Assembly (NCBI GenBank): GCA_905215115.1
Contig: CAJMOP010000024.1
Location: 1-22,299, forward strand
Source of the DNA: an uncultured bacterium
GTDB taxonomy: Bacteria > Actinomycetota > Coriobacteriia > Coriobacteriales > Coriobacteriaceae
Reading direction: 5' to 3'
DNA length: 22,299 nucleotides
The position numbers were made by a program, and so were the translations under genes. The notes beneath the pieces were generated by a model, which had not been told where the DNA came from, did not search any database, and was given only the letters and a program-made list of their open reading frames with translations. Shown piece after piece: positions 20,634 through 22,299 of the stretch. Positions within the stretch are counted from its first letter, which is position 1. Every line of letters begins with the position of its first letter.

Positions 20634-22037
20634 ATGTCTTTCCCTGAGAACTTCCTGTGGGGTGGCGCTACCGCTGCTAACCAGTGCGAGGGTGCCTACC
20701 TCACCGACGGCAAGGGCCTCAGTACCGCCGACGTTATGACCGCGGGCGACAAGGATACGCCGCGCCGCATCACCGACGGCTGCCTGCCTGGCGAGAACTA
20801 CCCGAGCCATGTGGCCATCGACCACTATGGTCACTTCAAGGAGGATATAGCCCTCTTTGGCGAGATGGGCTTCAAGACCTATCGCATGTCCATCAATTGG
20901 GCGCGCATCTTCCCCAACGGCGACGATGATGAGCCTAACGAGGCCGGTCTTGCCCACTATGACGCTGTCTTTGACGAGTGCCATAAGTACGGTATCGAGC
21001 CCTTGGTGACGCTCTCCCACTACGAGACGCCGCTCGGCCTGCAGAAGTACGGCTCGTGGGAGAACCGCAAGGTCATCAATTTCTACCTCAACTACGTCAA
21101 GACCGTCTTTACGCGCTACAGGGGCAAGGTTAAGTACTGGCTCACCTTCAACGAGATTAACTGCATGTCGATGAGCCCGTGGATGGCCGGCGGCATTGCC
21201 CCCGATGCGAGCGAGCAGGTCCGCATGACGGCCGCCTACCACCAGTTTCTGGCGAGCGCCCAGGCGGTGCAGCTGGCGCACGAGATTGACCCGGAGAACA
21301 AGGTTGGCATGATGTACGGTGGCATGTTCAGCTATCCCAATAGCTGTGATCCGGCCGACGTCAAGGCCAACGAGGAGTTCATGCGCACCAACCTGTTCTA
21401 CCCGGACGTGATGTGTCGTGGCTACTATCCCGCCTACAAACTCAAGGAGTTCGAGCGCCGCGGGATCGTCCTGCCCGAGGAGCTGGGCGACAAGGAAATC
21501 CTGCGCGCCGGCACGGTAGACTTCCTCTCGTACAGCTATTACTTCACCATGGTGTGCGGTAAGAAGACCAACGCCATGGCGCTCGACTGCGGCAGCGTCG
21601 TGACGGGCTATACCAACCCCTATGTTGAGCAGACCCCCTGGGGCTGGAGCATCGACCCGTACGGTCTGCGCTACTCGCTCAACCTCTTCTACGACCGCTA
21701 TCAGATTCCGCTGATGATCGTGGAGAACGGTCTGGGCACGTATGACAAGGTCGAAGAGGACGGCTCGATTCACGACCCGTATCGCATCGACTACCTGCGT
21801 GCCCATATCAAGGCCATGAAGGAGGCTGTCGAGATCGACGGCGTCGACCTGATGGGCTACACGCCGTGGGGCTGCATCGATATCGTCTCGGCCGGTACCG
21901 GCGAGATGAAGAAGCGTTACGGTTTCATCTACGTGGACGCCGACGACGAGTGCAAGGGCTCGCTCGCACGTAGCCGCAAGGATAGCTTCTTCTGGTACAA
22001 AAAGGTTATTGCCAGCAACGGCGAGGACCTGGACTAG
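20634..22037 (+). CDS. bglA: 6-phospho-beta-glucosidase, GH1
   Basis: A 467-residue GH1 enzyme that hydrolyses the 6-phospho-beta-glucoside delivered by the PTS into glucose-6-phosphate and an aglycone or glucose. The GH1 N-terminal signature is FLWGGATAANQCEGAY. The acid/base is E174 in TFNEIN, and the nucleophile E364 in IVENGLG. The phosphate-binding segment VSAGTGEMKKRYGFIYVD (418-435), with S419, K427 and Y429, marks it as a 6-phospho type, not a plain glucosidase. Length is normal. GGAGATAAGC precedes the ATG, 48 nt after the PTS gene, and an intrinsic terminator follows. It is the last gene of the operon. Confidence 0.94.
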   Translation: MSFPENFLWGGATAANQCEGAYLTDGKGLSTADVMTAGDKDTPRRITDGCLPGENYPSHVAIDHYGHFKEDIALFGEMGFKTYRMSINWARIFPNGDDDEPNEAGLAHYDAVFDECHKYGIEPLVTLSHYETPLGLQKYGSWENRKVINFYLNYVKTVFTRYRGKVKYWLTFNEINCMSMSPWMAGGIAPDASEQVRMTAAYHQFLASAQAVQLAHEIDPENKVGMMYGGMFSYPNSCDPADVKANEEFMRTNLFYPDVMCRGYYPAYKLKEFERRGIVLPEELGDKEILRAGTVDFLSYSYYFTMVCGKKTNAMALDCGSVVTGYTNPYVEQTPWGWSIDPYGLRYSLNLFYDRYQIPLMIVENGLGTYDKVEEDGSIHDPYRIDYLRAHIKAMKEAVEIDGVDLMGYTPWGCIDIVSAGTGEMKKRYGFIYVDADDECKGSLARSRKDSFFWYKKVIASNGEDLD

Positions 22038-22044
22038 CTTTCGG

Positions 22045-22074
22045 ACGGGGTCGCAATCCTGCGGCCCCGTTTTG
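22045..22074 (+). terminator. Intrinsic terminator of the beta-glucoside operon
   Basis: ACGGGGTCGCA (22045-22055) pairs with TGCGGCCCCGT (22060-22070), 11 bp with one G-T pair, a 4-nt loop and TTTT at the 3' end. It lies 8 nt after the bglA stop codon. The following 110 nt (22075-22182) show nothing I can name. Confidence 0.85.
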
Positions 22075-22182
22075 CCCCATTAAAGGCCTTAGCCTGTGCG
22101 CCGTGCGCAGCGCGGCCCGAAACCCGTGAGGGCCGGCGCCTCTAAACGCATAACGGAAATCCAAGGGCTATACCCTAAGAGC

Positions 22183-22208
22183 AAACCACCCCTTTTAGGG
22201 GTGGTTTT
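22183..22208. terminator. Bidirectional terminator at the convergent gene end
   Basis: AAACCACCCCT (22183-22193) pairs perfectly with AGGGGTGGTTT (22197-22207) around TTT. A and T runs lie on both sides. The stop codon of the minus-strand gene (TAA at 22197-22195) is in the loop, so the stem's 5' arm is coding. Confidence 0.8.
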
Positions 22209-22299
22209 GATGCGCGGCCACTAGGTGCCAGAGCGGGGCGGGGGGCGCAGGCTTGGCCATGACGGCGCCGTCGCTGTCAAAGGCGCTCACGTCGGCGCC
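22195..22299 (-). CDS. C-terminal end of an unidentified minus-strand gene, partial
   Basis: From the right edge one minus-strand frame is open for 34 codons and ends at a TAA inside the loop of the terminator at 22183-22208. The other two frames on that strand have stops within a few codons. The peptide begins GADVSAFDSDGAVMAKP and ends VAAHQNHP. Codon use is GC-rich like the neighbours. It fits the tail of a real gene convergent with the beta-glucoside operon, but the product cannot be identified. Confidence 0.45.
   Translation of the reverse strand, partial: GADVSAFDSDGAVMAKPAPPAPLWHLVAAHQNHP

Noticed and set aside
18216..21806. Open frame of 1196 codons on the minus strand, antisense to the antiterminator, PTS and glucosidase genes
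   Set aside because: It mirrors three well-recognised plus-strand genes, has no recognisable domain, and long antisense frames are usual in GC-rich DNA with strong codon bias.
22075..22182. GC-rich stretch with short palindromes between the operon terminator and the convergent gene
   Set aside because: The palindromes (for example AGGG...CCCT) are too short to separate from chance; no ORF or RNA gene is recognisable.

Overview
The window is high-G+C, gene-dense bacterial chromosome. Its gene set points to a gut Coriobacteriia bacterium, most likely Collinsella or a close relative: a FeoA-FeoB fusion, PTS sugar uptake with a LicT/BglG-type antiterminator, a type-150 IS3 element, ABC transporters with lipoprotein binding proteins, and GTG starts behind strong GGAGG sites. 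The genus is an inference from style and content; no rRNA or other marker is present. I see no tRNA, rRNA or CRISPR array.

Left part (1-9.8 kb, almost all minus strand). An IS3/IS150-type element runs in from the left and ends at about 387, just past the stop of a metallophosphoesterase gene. That gene overlaps by 4 nt an unusual cytoplasmic fusion of a ParB/sulfiredoxin-like domain to a BMP/PnrA-type ligand-binding domain. Upstream of this pair lie an MscS-type channel, an intergenic stretch with hairpin repeats and a broken or very small ORF, and a three-gene ABC importer of the TrpXYZ type (lipoprotein, permease, ATPase). Next come a WYL-type regulator and asnS. Three copies of a TTTT(A)CAACAG motif, one before the importer and two before the regulator, suggest that the regulator controls both.

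Middle part (9.9-15.8 kb). A lone glucose-type EIIA is divergent from an alpha/beta-hydrolase followed by a small beta-rich unknown protein. Then come feoAB fused as one protein and a SotB-like efflux transporter.

Right part (15.9-22.1 kb, plus strand). A cytoplasmic GH13 amylase-family enzyme is coupled to a DNA-deoxyinosine glycosylase. A complete beta-glucoside utilisation operon follows: a leader with two tandem RAT antiterminator sites and an overlapping terminator, the PRD antiterminator, a PTS EIIBC lacking a IIA domain, and a GH1 6-phospho-beta-glucosidase. The missing IIA function may come from the stand-alone EIIA at 10 kb. At the right edge is the C-terminus of a convergent minus-strand gene.

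The best candidates for something undescribed are the BMP/ParB-like fusion coupled to a phosphoesterase, the hairpin repeats with a GGGACAG loop that sit on stop codons, and the long inverted repeats and pseudoknot-like structure around the amylase gene.
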